A stretch of DNA of 64,000 nucleotides from Candidatus Gastranaerophilales bacterium (GTDB lineage Bacteria; Cyanobacteriota; Vampirovibrionia; Gastranaerophilales; Gastranaerophilaceae), in the NCBI GenBank assembly GCA_900769355.1, contig CAAGGG010000005.1, positions 40,962-104,961 of the forward strand. The letters are read 5' to 3'. Position 1 is the first letter of the stretch. Each line of letters opens with the position of its first letter. Below, one piece after another: positions 32,366-40,655 of this stretch. The position numbers were made by a program, and so were the translations under genes. The notes beneath the pieces were generated by a model. That model had not been told where the DNA came from. It saw only the letters and a list, made by a program, of their open reading frames with translations, and ran no database searches.

Positions 32366-34123
32366 TTACAAAATCTCTTTAATATCTTCAACAATCAATT
32401 CAGTCGTCAAGTGATAGCGGTTATAAAGATCTTCCATTGGAGTTCTGTCGGTGAATTCTTTTTTGCCGCCGAAATTTAATACTTTCATATCAGAATTTCC
32501 ATAGTAACGAGCGACTTTTTCTCCAAATCCACCGTCTAAAATTCCGTCCTCAAGAGTAATTACTACCTTGTGCTCTTTTTTCAACTCGTCAAGAAGTTCT
32601 TCATCAACGCCTGTCATAAATACAGGGTTAATTAAAGTTGCATCAAAACCAAGTTTTTCTTTAAGTGCTTTTTTAACTTCTTTCCCTAGGTTGAAGAAAT
32701 TGCCGAGCCCTAAAATTGCAACATTTTCGCCCTTTTCAATAAGTTTGAATTTATTTAATTTTGAATAGTCTGTTGTGTCTTTAACGCCTGTCGATTCAAG
32801 CTGAGTCATAGGAACTCGGATTGCGATCGGGTGCTCAGTCTGATTTAGTGAATATTCAAGCATTGCAAGGTATTCTTCCTTGTTTGTTGGTGACATATAG
32901 ACAAGGTTTGGAATATTTGACATCATAGAAATATCAAAACTTCCTAAGTGAGTTGCATCTGCGTTTGAAATTCCGCCCCAGTAAACAAGAATTGTTAGTG
33001 GCGAATTGTTCAAGCACAAATCTTGTGACAATTGGTCGTAAGTTCTTTGAACAAATGATGTCATAATCGCCAAAATCGGTTTTGCCCCCATTTTTGCAAG
33101 GGCAGAAGAGTAGGCAACGGCGTGTTCTTCTGCAATACCAACGTCTGTATATTGTTTGCCAAGTTCGTTTCTGAATTTTGAATCAAATCCGAATACCCCT
33201 GGGGTTGCTGCGTTTACGGCGATTACAGTTTTATCCTCTTTCGCTTTTTTCAAAATAAAATCTTTTGTAATAGAGGTGTAATCTTCAACAATTTGAGCAG
33301 ATTTTGCTTGTTCGGTTTTTGTATCTAATACGCCAGGAAGGACCCAGTGAAAAGCTTCTTTGTTTTCTTCTGCGACAGCCAAGCCATGACCTTTTATAGT
33401 CTTAATATGCATTACAATCGGGTGATTAATATCTTTTACACGTTTGAAGGCTTCAATAAGTTTTTCGATGTTGTTGCCATCTTCAACATACATATAATCA
33501 AAGCCCATTGCCTTGAATAAGTTGCATTCTGCTTGTCCTTTCGTATCTCTAAGAAGTTTAAGGTTAGTGTAAATTCCACCTTGGTTTTCTGCGATAGACA
33601 TATCATTGTCGTTTAGTACAAGGATAATATTTGAACCTAGTGCAGCTGCGTTATCAAACCCTTCCAAAGCTTCTCCGCCGCTTAATGAACCGTCGCCGAC
33701 GATAGCAACAATATTACCAGTTTCTGCTTTTAAGTCACGAGCTTTTGCGACTCCGACAGCTAAACTTGCAGCAGTTGAAGTGTGACCAACCTTAAATAAA
33801 TCGTGTTCGCTTTCTTCTGGAGCGGTGTAACCTGTGTATTTCAAATAATTTTCAGGGTTTGTAAAACCTTCTTTTCTACCTGTCAAAATCTTGTGTGGAT
33901 AGCATTGGTGAGAAACATCAAACACAAACTTGTCAACAGGGGAATTGAAAACATAGTGCATTGCAATAGTTGTTTCAACAATACCTAAGTTTGGCCCCAT
34001 GTGACCGCCTGTTGTGTTTACTTTTTTTATAATAAGTTCTCGTATCTCATCTGCAAGAAAATTCATTTCTTGAATTGACAATTTTTTCAAGTCATCAGGT
34101 GTATTAACTTTGTCTAAAATCAT
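32366..34123 (-). CDS. dxs: 1-deoxy-D-xylulose-5-phosphate synthase-like enzyme
   Basis: A 585-residue transketolase-family enzyme from ATG 34123 (AAGGAGAA upstream). HMGPNLGIVETTIAMHYVF, FDVSHQCYPHKILTGR and VGDGSLSGGEALEGFDNA give the Dxs-type substrate and thiamine diphosphate sites. VGIAEEHAVAYSSALA carries the catalytic Glu of the pyrimidine domain. It is slightly shorter than typical Dxs (about 620) and several blocks are divergent (WGGISNADATHLGSFDI), so a Dxs-like paralogue acting on another acceptor is possible. If Dxs, it makes the first MEP-pathway intermediate for isoprenoids, thiamine and pyridoxal. Confidence 0.82.
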   Translation of the reverse strand: MILDKVNTPDDLKKLSIQEMNFLADEIRELIIKKVNTTGGHMGPNLGIVETTIAMHYVFNSPVDKFVFDVSHQCYPHKILTGRKEGFTNPENYLKYTGYTAPEESEHDLFKVGHTSTAASLAVGVAKARDLKAETGNIVAIVGDGSLSGGEALEGFDNAAALGSNIILVLNDNDMSIAENQGGIYTNLKLLRDTKGQAECNLFKAMGFDYMYVEDGNNIEKLIEAFKRVKDINHPIVMHIKTIKGHGLAVAEENKEAFHWVLPGVLDTKTEQAKSAQIVEDYTSITKDFILKKAKEDKTVIAVNAATPGVFGFDSKFRNELGKQYTDVGIAEEHAVAYSSALAKMGAKPILAIMTSFVQRTYDQLSQDLCLNNSPLTILVYWGGISNADATHLGSFDISMMSNIPNLVYMSPTNKEEYLAMLEYSLNQTEHPIAIRVPMTQLESTGVKDTTDYSKLNKFKLIEKGENVAILGLGNFFNLGKEVKKALKEKLGFDATLINPVFMTGVDEELLDELKKEHKVVITLEDGILDGGFGEKVARYYGNSDMKVLNFGGKKEFTDRTPMEDLYNRYHLTTELIVEDIKEIL

Positions 34124-34147
34124 TTTTGAATTCTCCTTAAATTTCAA

Positions 34148-34690
34148 TTATACATTTTTGCCCATAATATAGGCTTCATTCATATATCTTGTACGTTTTA
34201 CTTCATCTTTTTGCCAAACGCCTGCAGCGTAAAGTAAACCTTTTTCCTGTGCACCATCAAGACAAGCTGTAAATCCGCGAAGTCCGTCAAAAGTTCTTTC
34301 CAAAGCTTGTTCTCTCATATCTGCTGCTGTTGCGATAAAGTAAAAATCTTTGCCAATCATGCTTGTGTATCTTGAACAGCATCTGTCAATAAGAGTTTTA
34401 AGTTGACCATTCATTGTATAAAAATACACAGGAGTTGCCATTACGATAACGTCTGCCTGAACCATTTTTTCTAAGATTTCAGGGACGTCATCTTTTTGTG
34501 AACAAGCTGTGTAACCATTGTCATTACACAAACCACAGCCTGTACAGTAGTTTATTTTTTTATCTCTTAAAAATATTTTTTCTGCGTCATGTCCGGCTTC
34601 TTTTGCTCCTCTCAAAAACTCGTTGCATAACGTATCTGAATTGCCCTCTCTTCTCGGGCTTGCAGATAAAATCAAAACTTTTTTATTCAT
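34148..34690 (-). CDS. Flavodoxin-fold NAD(P)H-dependent oxidoreductase
   Basis: A 180-residue FMN-binding protein from ATG 34690 (AAGGAGA upstream). LILSASPRREGNSDTLC is the phosphate-binding loop of the NADPH-dependent FMN reductase family. CTGCGLCNDNGYTAC is a cysteine cluster as in iron-sulfur flavoproteins. ATPVYFYTMNGQLKTLIDR completes the flavin site. It is likely a quinone, nitro-compound or electrophile reductase. A 19-nt spacer promoter with a 12-bp dyad lies upstream, the layout used by MerR-type activators, which suggests induction by a stress signal. It precedes dxs by 24 nt. Confidence 0.87.
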   Translation of the reverse strand: MNKKVLILSASPRREGNSDTLCNEFLRGAKEAGHDAEKIFLRDKKINYCTGCGLCNDNGYTACSQKDDVPEILEKMVQADVIVMATPVYFYTMNGQLKTLIDRCCSRYTSMIGKDFYFIATAADMREQALERTFDGLRGFTACLDGAQEKGLLYAAGVWQKDEVKRTRYMNEAYIMGKNV

Positions 34691-34713
34691 AATTATCTCC
34701 TTATACAATTATT

Positions 34714-34744
34714 ATTGTACAGTTGAGAGTGCACTCTAAGTCAA
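34714..34744 (-). promoter_or_regulatory. MerR-type promoter with 19-nt spacer and internal dyad
   Basis: On the minus strand TTGACT (34744-34739) and TACAAT (34719-34714) are separated by 19 nt rather than 17. The spacer contains the perfect palindrome AGAGTGCACTCT (34726-34737). An over-long spacer carrying a dyad is the classic target of MerR-family activators, which twist the DNA to align the boxes. No merR gene lies in the window. Confidence 0.75.
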
Positions 34745-34868
34745 GCCCTTAATTTATGAATTGTTAATATTTTTTAATATTTTTTAATAAAAAATGATTA
34801 AGGCGCAAAAAAAATTTTGTACAAGTATTAAATAATTGTGTAGTGTAAAAATTTTAGGAGGTAAAATC

Positions 34869-35243
34869 GTGATAAATAATTGGATTACAAGTTATAAAAC
34901 ATCAGAAGGATTACTTAGCTGTGGATATAGAAAATTAAACGGCTTAACTCGTAAGGGAGAAGAAGTTTATAAACATATTCAACCGACAGGTGCAACTTAC
35001 GTTTATACAAAAGGTGGAAAAGTAACAAGTGGACTTGAAAAGTATTCTCACCCAAAATGTGGAGAATTTGGTACTATAAAAGTTTCAAATAAAGGTAAAA
35101 TTCTTAAAATATTTTCTGTTTTGGATAGAGGTAAACGAAAAGGGTTTGATACGATTTTAAGAAACGTGGTAGAAGGTACGTTTCGATCAACAACAACTTC
35201 TCCAAAATCAAAAGTAACAGTCCATTTTGATACAATATCATAG
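34869..35243 (+). CDS. Hypothetical protein
   Basis: GTG start at 34869, chosen because AGGAGGT, the strongest ribosome binding site in the window, lies 6 nt upstream. This gives 124 residues. The protein is basic and beta-rich by appearance (ATYVYTKGGKVTSG, GTIKVSNKGKILKIFSVLD) and has a Lys/Arg/Thr-rich second half. It has no signal peptide or membrane segment, and no family is recognised. The strong ribosome binding site and dedicated terminator suggest a well-expressed single gene. Confidence 0.65.
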   Translation: MINNWITSYKTSEGLLSCGYRKLNGLTRKGEEVYKHIQPTGATYVYTKGGKVTSGLEKYSHPKCGEFGTIKVSNKGKILKIFSVLDRGKRKGFDTILRNVVEGTFRSTTTSPKSKVTVHFDTIS

Positions 35244-35245
35244 AT

Positions 35246-35275
35246 AGTGGGGGGTGTATCCCCCACTATTTTTTA
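35246..35275 (+). terminator. Strong rho-independent terminator
   Basis: ATAGTGGGGG / CCCCCACTAT stem, GTGTAT loop, then TTTTTT. It ends about 10 nt before the -10 box of the next gene. Confidence 0.93.
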
Positions 35276-35284
35276 ATTTTATGC

Positions 35285-35290
35285 TATTAT
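35285..35290 (+). promoter_or_regulatory. -10 box of the SGNH hydrolase gene, leaderless type
   Basis: TATTAT ends 6 nt before the GTG start at 35297, with no Shine-Dalgarno between. Confidence 0.55.
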
Positions 35291-35296
35291 ATTTTT

Positions 35297-35920
35297 GTGA
35301 AAAAGGTTTTATGTTTTGGTGACAGTAATACTTACGGCTTTGTGCCGGAAAAGTGTTCAAGGTATGACAAAAATACTCGTTGGACGGGTGTTTTGCGCTC
35401 TCTTTGCGGTTCTGATTTTTCAATAATTGAAGGTGGCTGTAATAATAGAACTGCGTTTGTCGACAATCCTTCAGGTGTTGAGCAAACAGGCTACAAAATA
35501 CTTCCGGAATATTTAAAAAAAGATTGTTTTGACATTGTTGTTTTGGCGATTGGAATAAATGATTTGCAACTGTTTTTTAGTCCGAGTTTGAGAGAGTTTG
35601 AACAAGGAATTGCAAAACTTATTAAAATTGTTAAAAGCTTGTCCCCAAATTCTGAAATAATCCTTGTCTGCCCGTCAAAACTTGATTTGACCGGAATTAA
35701 AAGTGGTGTTTTTAGCTTTCAATTTAATGAAGAGTCTGTTGAAAAATCTTTTCACCTTCCACAAATTTATAAAAATCTAGCAGAAAAATATGCATGTAAG
35801 TTTGTAGACTTAAACGAAATTGCCAAAGTTTCACCACTTGACGGACTTCATTTTTCAGCAGAAAGCCACAGAAAAATTGCTGAGTTTTTATATAAAATAT
35901 TACTTAATTTTCTTCAATGA
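35297..35920 (+). CDS. SGNH/GDSL-type esterase
   Basis: A 207-residue cytoplasmic SGNH hydrolase with GTG start. Block I is VLCFGDSNTYGF (Ser nucleophile), block II a Gly in EGGCNNRT, block III LAIGINDL (Gly/Asn oxyanion) and block V SPLDGLHFSAE (Asp and His). The look is that of arylesterase / acyl-CoA thioesterase I-like enzymes. No signal peptide is present. The 3' end overlaps the convergent AsmA-like gene by 21 nt. Confidence 0.86.
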   Translation: MKKVLCFGDSNTYGFVPEKCSRYDKNTRWTGVLRSLCGSDFSIIEGGCNNRTAFVDNPSGVEQTGYKILPEYLKKDCFDIVVLAIGINDLQLFFSPSLREFEQGIAKLIKIVKSLSPNSEIILVCPSKLDLTGIKSGVFSFQFNEESVEKSFHLPQIYKNLAEKYACKFVDLNEIAKVSPLDGLHFSAESHRKIAEFLYKILLNFLQ

Positions 35921-38692
35921 TGAAATAAAATTGTTGTGTTCAATATCGCCGTCAACTTTTGTCAAGAAAATTTGGCAGTCCTTTTCATCTGCGTCAATTG
36001 GCGGAAGTTGTGAAATTTCTGCGGAATAGTAGTTGCTGTCGTTGCGGCTGCTCAATGGAATTCTGTTTGCCAAACTGTTTAGGGAAATGTTTCTCAAAAA
36101 TCCTGCAAATCCTTTGTTGTGATTGCTAAATTTTGTGTAAATTCTAAGAGATGCATCACTTCTTTCAATGTCATATCGGCCGATTATGAAAGAACTTAGC
36201 TGTGGAGCGGTTGATTTTATCATCATGCGCTCTACAACGTTATCTCTGATTTCAAGTGAACCTTTGATGTTGTTGAATTTGCCTTCCGAAATGTTTACAA
36301 GGTCTGAAAACGTTGATGGGCTAATCATTACGAGCGGATTTCTGAATAGTGCGGCGAATTTCAAAATATATTCAACCAACCCGATTTTTTGAATAGTTCC
36401 GTTTTTTACAATAAATTTTACAGAACCGTTTAGTTTCATTTTGTCATCGGTGTTAAGTTCAATCAGACCGCTTGCTTTTCCGGAAATTTCTCTTGGCAAA
36501 GTCAAAAGAGTTGTCGCGATAATGTCTGAATTTACGTCCAAAATTCCGAGTCTTAAATTATATTTGTGTTTTTTAAGATCACAATTTACTTTCGCTGATG
36601 AATGCCCTTCTGCTATTGCAAAACGGTTTGAATACATGTTTAAAACACTATTCTTGTCAAGTGATAGTGTTGCTTTCACGTCGTTAAAGTTGATATCTTT
36701 GTATTTGCCCTCTTTTATGTGCAAAACGCAATCTTCAACAATAAAATTACCGATATCAAAAGTCGGTGTGTTGTCGTCGTTGTCTTTCGCTTCGCCTGAC
36801 GGTTTTACGTCAAATTTTTCGCTAGTAATCTCTTGTGAACTCTGGTTATTGGCAGATGCAATAAATTTTTCAACATCAACATTGTCGATTGTCAAATTTG
36901 TGTGTTTTACGACAATCGGGAATTTTATTTGGTTTAAAAGATTGCCTGTAAAATCGAATTTAGACCGCCTGTAACCACCTTGTGCCGCAAGATTCAGCAT
37001 GCCATCAGACGTTGTCATCTCGCCATGTTTTACAAAAACACGTTGAGAAGGAATGAAAACTTTATCCATTGACAAATTTCCGTTCAAATATGGGAAGTTT
37101 GCTCCGTTTATCATCTCCATTTTTCCGGCAATTTTGCCGTTTTTAAACATTTTGTCTCCGATTAAAACGTTCAAAAATTCGCTTGGTAGAGGGCGAGGAA
37201 TTTCGAAGCCGAGATTTTTTACAAAAGGTTCCGGTTTTGAAAAATCAACATTTCCGGCAAGCTTTACGACCGGTTTGATTTTTTGTACTTGTTCTTTTGT
37301 AAAATGTTCAGGTACAATGTAATAATCTATTGATTTTATATTCAACAAATTGTCTTCAAAATGTAAATCCCCCTTGACACCGCGGATATAGTTTACAGGA
37401 GTCAAAGAAGCCCCGTCTACAAGGATATCTTGCCCTTTCTTTACGCCGAACAGCCATAAAAGGTCGATTTTGTTGTTTTTTGACTTGAAATCAAGACGAG
37501 TTTTTGTACTTCCGCCAACGAGTTCAATTTTTGTCCCAACCATTTTGGATAAATAATTGAGCATAAAATCATTCGTTACAACTGCGCGAGCAACGAGTTT
37601 GGTGTCGATTGACTTGAGGTAATCGTCGACAGTGCCTTGCATTTCGATTTTGTTGGTTTGCTTGTTGTTGTAGTATCCTTTAAAATCGGATAGTGTGATT
37701 TTGGTCTTTGTTAAATCGATTTTCCCTTTTTGCAAAAGTACCGGAATGTTTGATACGGGAATGATTTTACATGAAATTTTGTTTAAGTTTACAACTCCAC
37801 GCATGTCGGAATTTGAAAGTTTTATGTTGAAGTTGAAACTTCCTTTGAGATCTTTAAAATAGCTTAGAGGCTCGTTCAAGTTGTTTTCTACTATGCCGGA
37901 ATTAATTAAGGTTAAAACATCTGCTACGTCTATGTTTTTGGAGAATACTTCAAGTTTGTAATTCTTCTTTTTGTCTGCCCAAGCATTGAAAAATATTTTT
38001 GAATCGTTGAAAATCAAGTAGCAATTTTGTACCCAGATGGCTTTGTTTTTGATAAACACGGCGTTTCTGTCAGCAAAATTGAAATGAAGGTTTTTGCCAT
38101 CTTTTTTAATGTCTGAGGTTAGGTTGAAATGCACGTATCTGATGACTTTTTGCGTGTTGTCAATTCTTAAATCGTCAGCTTTTAGGGTTACGTATGTTGA
38201 TGGTTCGATTTTGTATAAAAATTTTGATTTTTTCACATATAAAAGAGAATCAAAAAAGTCAAAATCCCAGTCAGATTTTTCTTTTTGTTCTTCTTTTTTC
38301 GGCTGAGAAAGTGCAATAAGCTTGTTTACATCGGCAAAAATGTAATCTGCGCCTAGTTTTTTGATAATTATGTTTTTGTCAAAAATCTCTTTGAACGAAA
38401 TAATAGTGTCAAAATTGTTCACCCTGAGAAGGTTTTCAGATTTTTTAGATACAGAAAGTTCATCAACCTTGAATTCAATTATTGTCGAAAGCGAAGTTTT
38501 GAGTTCGGGACTGCGTATTTGAATGTCTAAGTCGAGGTATTTATTTGCCATTTTTTCGGCATAATTGATGACTTTGGGGTTAGAAACAGCCCAAGGCAGA
38601 ATTTTTAAATACGTAACAAACGGAGTTGCTGCAAGAATTCCTACAACCGCAGTTAAGCTCACAATGATTTTAAACTTCTTACTCATCACCAT
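35900..38692 (-). CDS. AsmA-like envelope protein
   Basis: A 930-residue protein with one N-terminal membrane anchor (IIVSLTAVVGILAATPFV), then a long repetitive beta-rich region of the AsmA/TamB/YhdP type. Elements are LDLDIQIRSPELKTSLST near the N-terminus, repeated strand-turn units, and a C-terminal region with NGTIQKIGLVEYILKFAALF resembling the AsmA-like C-terminal domain. Such proteins bridge the periplasm and are thought to conduct phospholipids to the outer membrane, which fits mlaEF at 8-9.7 kb. The mRNA looks leaderless: TGCTATAAT ends 6 nt before the ATG. The 3' end overlaps the convergent SGNH gene. Confidence 0.78.
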   Translation of the reverse strand: MVMSKKFKIIVSLTAVVGILAATPFVTYLKILPWAVSNPKVINYAEKMANKYLDLDIQIRSPELKTSLSTIIEFKVDELSVSKKSENLLRVNNFDTIISFKEIFDKNIIIKKLGADYIFADVNKLIALSQPKKEEQKEKSDWDFDFFDSLLYVKKSKFLYKIEPSTYVTLKADDLRIDNTQKVIRYVHFNLTSDIKKDGKNLHFNFADRNAVFIKNKAIWVQNCYLIFNDSKIFFNAWADKKKNYKLEVFSKNIDVADVLTLINSGIVENNLNEPLSYFKDLKGSFNFNIKLSNSDMRGVVNLNKISCKIIPVSNIPVLLQKGKIDLTKTKITLSDFKGYYNNKQTNKIEMQGTVDDYLKSIDTKLVARAVVTNDFMLNYLSKMVGTKIELVGGSTKTRLDFKSKNNKIDLLWLFGVKKGQDILVDGASLTPVNYIRGVKGDLHFEDNLLNIKSIDYYIVPEHFTKEQVQKIKPVVKLAGNVDFSKPEPFVKNLGFEIPRPLPSEFLNVLIGDKMFKNGKIAGKMEMINGANFPYLNGNLSMDKVFIPSQRVFVKHGEMTTSDGMLNLAAQGGYRRSKFDFTGNLLNQIKFPIVVKHTNLTIDNVDVEKFIASANNQSSQEITSEKFDVKPSGEAKDNDDNTPTFDIGNFIVEDCVLHIKEGKYKDINFNDVKATLSLDKNSVLNMYSNRFAIAEGHSSAKVNCDLKKHKYNLRLGILDVNSDIIATTLLTLPREISGKASGLIELNTDDKMKLNGSVKFIVKNGTIQKIGLVEYILKFAALFRNPLVMISPSTFSDLVNISEGKFNNIKGSLEIRDNVVERMMIKSTAPQLSSFIIGRYDIERSDASLRIYTKFSNHNKGFAGFLRNISLNSLANRIPLSSRNDSNYYSAEISQLPPIDADEKDCQIFLTKVDGDIEHNNFISSLKKIK

Positions 38693-38698
38693 AATTTG

Positions 38699-38704
38699 AT
38701 TATA
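38699..38704 (-). promoter_or_regulatory. -10 box of the AsmA-like gene, leaderless type
   Basis: Minus-strand TATAAT with an upstream TGC (extended -10) ends exactly 6 nt before the ATG at 38692. No Shine-Dalgarno. Confidence 0.65.
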
Positions 38705-38819
38705 GCATAACTAAATGGAATTTAAAATAAAAAATCAATTAACAAAAGTATAGACAATTGTTGAAAATAAGTTTACAGTGGGAATGTATAAACATATAAA
38801 TAAGAAAAGGAGATTTTTG

Positions 38820-39716
38820 ATGAAATTTGAGAAGTCGTTGGAGTTGTTAAAAAATGAAAGCCACCTGATTGACGGGTGGAGTGGCACGCTCTTCGGGGGG
38901 GGGGCAAGCGTCCGCAATTTCGCAATGCCGACCTACTTTAAAAACCTAGCTGCTTGGCTTCCTAGCCGCCTAGCTGCTAAAAAAGCCGCTTTTACCTTGG
39001 CTGAAGTTTTAATCACCCTCAGCATTATTGGTGTTGTTGCGGCAATTACTTTGCCGACATTAATTCAGAATTATCAAAAAACTGTTTGGGTTAATCAGTT
39101 GAAAAAGACTTATTCAAGCTTGAATGAAGGCTTTAAACAAATAGTCGCAAGCGAGGGGTGTACTACCTTGGAATGTGCTGATATCAGCAGGGATTCTCAT
39201 GGGTTTATCGATTTTGCAAAAGTTAAAACCAAAGAAAAATTTGTAAAAACTTTTAAACTGGAAAATGTTTATGTTGATGGTGTGCCAGATAATAGCATTT
39301 ATAATTACAAAATAAAGACTTTGGATGGTGGTGATAAAGATAGTATTTCATTAAGTGGTCCTGTAGACGGTTTAGTTGGTACAACCCCAAATGGAGAGAT
39401 AATATATTTTGGTGGGATATTATTCTCTGATGAGATTCTTGTGGATATAAATGGATTAAAGTCTCCAAATACATTGGGACGCGATGTTTTTGCTTTTAGT
39501 TATTTCGATTTTAATGATACGGTAATGGTAACCCCTATCTTTAGCAAAAAGTGGCAAGAGCATTTTGAGCCTCTTGGTATGGGGTTTTCCTCTGAAGAAG
39601 AAAGAATTCAAAAAATTAACTATTCTTGTTCAGTGACAAACAATTCAGGTTATTTGGCTGAAAGTATGCCTTGTGCAGAAAAAATTATCATGGACGGTTG
39701 GAAGATGAATTATTAG
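38820..39716 (+). CDS. Type IV prepilin-like protein with poly-G tract, in frame
   Basis: ATG 38820 follows AAGGAGA at 8 nt and gives 298 residues. The leader is very long (57 residues). It contains a G10 tract (38895-38904) encoding Gly-Gly-Gly and a segment related to an intergenic repeat (R9). The cleavage motif AFTLAEVLITLSIIGVV then begins the pilin helix. The mature domain contains Cys pairs, SPNTLGRDVFAF and the ending IIMDGWKMNY. With 10 G the frame is open; a change of one G would stop translation before the pilin part. It probably forms a surface pilus or pseudopilus subunit. Confidence 0.85.
   Translation: MKFEKSLELLKNESHLIDGWSGTLFGGGASVRNFAMPTYFKNLAAWLPSRLAAKKAAFTLAEVLITLSIIGVVAAITLPTLIQNYQKTVWVNQLKKTYSSLNEGFKQIVASEGCTTLECADISRDSHGFIDFAKVKTKEKFVKTFKLENVYVDGVPDNSIYNYKIKTLDGGDKDSISLSGPVDGLVGTTPNGEIIYFGGILFSDEILVDINGLKSPNTLGRDVFAFSYFDFNDTVMVTPIFSKKWQEHFEPLGMGFSSEEERIQKINYSCSVTNNSGYLAESMPCAEKIIMDGWKMNY
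38895..38904 (+). repeat. G10 homopolymer in prepilin leader (frame open)
   Basis: Ten G residues preceded by CTCTTC and followed by CAAGCG. Slipped-strand mispairing here would switch the gene on or off. Confidence 0.8.
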
Positions 39717-39763
39717 AAGTGTTGGTTTGGACTTTCTAGCCTAACAATGTGAATATAATAATA

Positions 39764-39836
39764 GGTTCTGAATAGCATGAAAATTTATCCCCTCGCTAAT
39801 TGCTTGGGGAATTTTTCTAAGCTTTCAGAATGACGA
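39764..39836. repeat. R1 hairpin repeat
   Basis: GGTTCTGAATAGCATGAAAA through TTTTTCTAAGCTTTCAGAAT. Close copies lie at 43861-43923 and 63447-63513, and the terminal arms TTCTGAA / TTCAGAA pair. Confidence 0.7.
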
Positions 39837-39854
39837 CTAAAATTTAGCTATAAA

Positions 39855-40484
39855 CTATAAACTTGTTTGAACAAACAAACTAATAATATCATTCAATGCA
39901 GCATATTGTCTTTGGAATTTCTGTGATTGCTGTTCCAAAGCATTAATTTGTTTTTTGTATTCCAAAATCGATGCTTGGCATTCTTTTGATGAATTATTCA
40001 AACTTTCTTGAACCTGTTGAGCTTCTTGCAATACACTTTTCATTGAAATTCCAAGTGCTTCCATTGTTTGTTTAATAATTTGAGCACCAGTTTGGCGAGA
40101 AACCCCCGCAGGTAATTGGTTGATAAGTTGTTTCAAAACCGCAATATTTGTTGGGATTTCAAATCCGTCTAAATCACTTGCAAATTCATTTTTTCCCATC
40201 GCAGGAGCCGGTGACGGTTGTGTAAACATTGCATTTGGAGTTGAAAAATTGTTATTAAAAGTTTCCGGAGTTTCGTTATGAGAATTGCTGTTCTCAACTT
40301 CCGTATCAACAAATTGAGGGACATTTACATCTTCATTTGTTGTAAATTCTATTTCGGAATTATTCTCTGCTTCCATCTCCGGAGCAGGACTTTCCACTAC
40401 TTTTTGAATTTCTATATCTGATTGTTGTTTCAAGGCTTCTACTATCTTTTTTCCAACGCCTTCTGTAATTCTGTTGCTTACCAT
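39855..40484 (-). CDS. Coiled-coil protein, unknown
   Basis: From ATG 40484 (GAGGA 6 nt upstream; the preceding TTG would be too close) the protein has 209 residues. The first 100 are acidic and Asn/Pro-rich, probably disordered. Residues about 110-150 form a helical segment (VLKQLINQLPAGVSRQTGAQ). From 155 on there is a long coiled coil (LQEAQQVQESLNNS, INALEQQSQKFQRQYAALND). No signal peptide or known family. It is a stand-alone gene that may organise a cytoplasmic assembly. Confidence 0.6.
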   Translation of the reverse strand: MVSNRITEGVGKKIVEALKQQSDIEIQKVVESPAPEMEAENNSEIEFTTNEDVNVPQFVDTEVENSNSHNETPETFNNNFSTPNAMFTQPSPAPAMGKNEFASDLDGFEIPTNIAVLKQLINQLPAGVSRQTGAQIIKQTMEALGISMKSVLQEAQQVQESLNNSSKECQASILEYKKQINALEQQSQKFQRQYAALNDIISLFVQTSL

Positions 40485-40655
40485 CAATAATCCTCTTTTT
40501 TACGCAATCATTATAATATAGCAAAGAAATATTTTCAAGAAAATCTGTAAATAGTTACGAAATGCTAAGAAACTACGAGTTTTTTATTTGTGTGTTATAA
40601 TTTAGAAACAAAAAGAAAGACAAGGCTCCAAAGTAGGGGCAGACAGGGTTAACGA

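Noticed and set aside
34714..34744. A neighbouring MerR regulator gene
   Set aside because: None of the nearby genes has a MerR-type helix-turn-helix; the operator call rests on promoter geometry alone.
36441..36974. A 177-codon plus-strand frame inside the AsmA-like gene
   Set aside because: Antisense of a clear 930-residue coding region; composition is that of a reversed coding strand.
38895..38904. Poly-G runs as pure sequencing artefacts
   Set aside because: Three runs occur at the same functional place in three prepilin genes, with similar flanks and continuous sequence on both sides, so biology is more likely; read-level checking is still needed.
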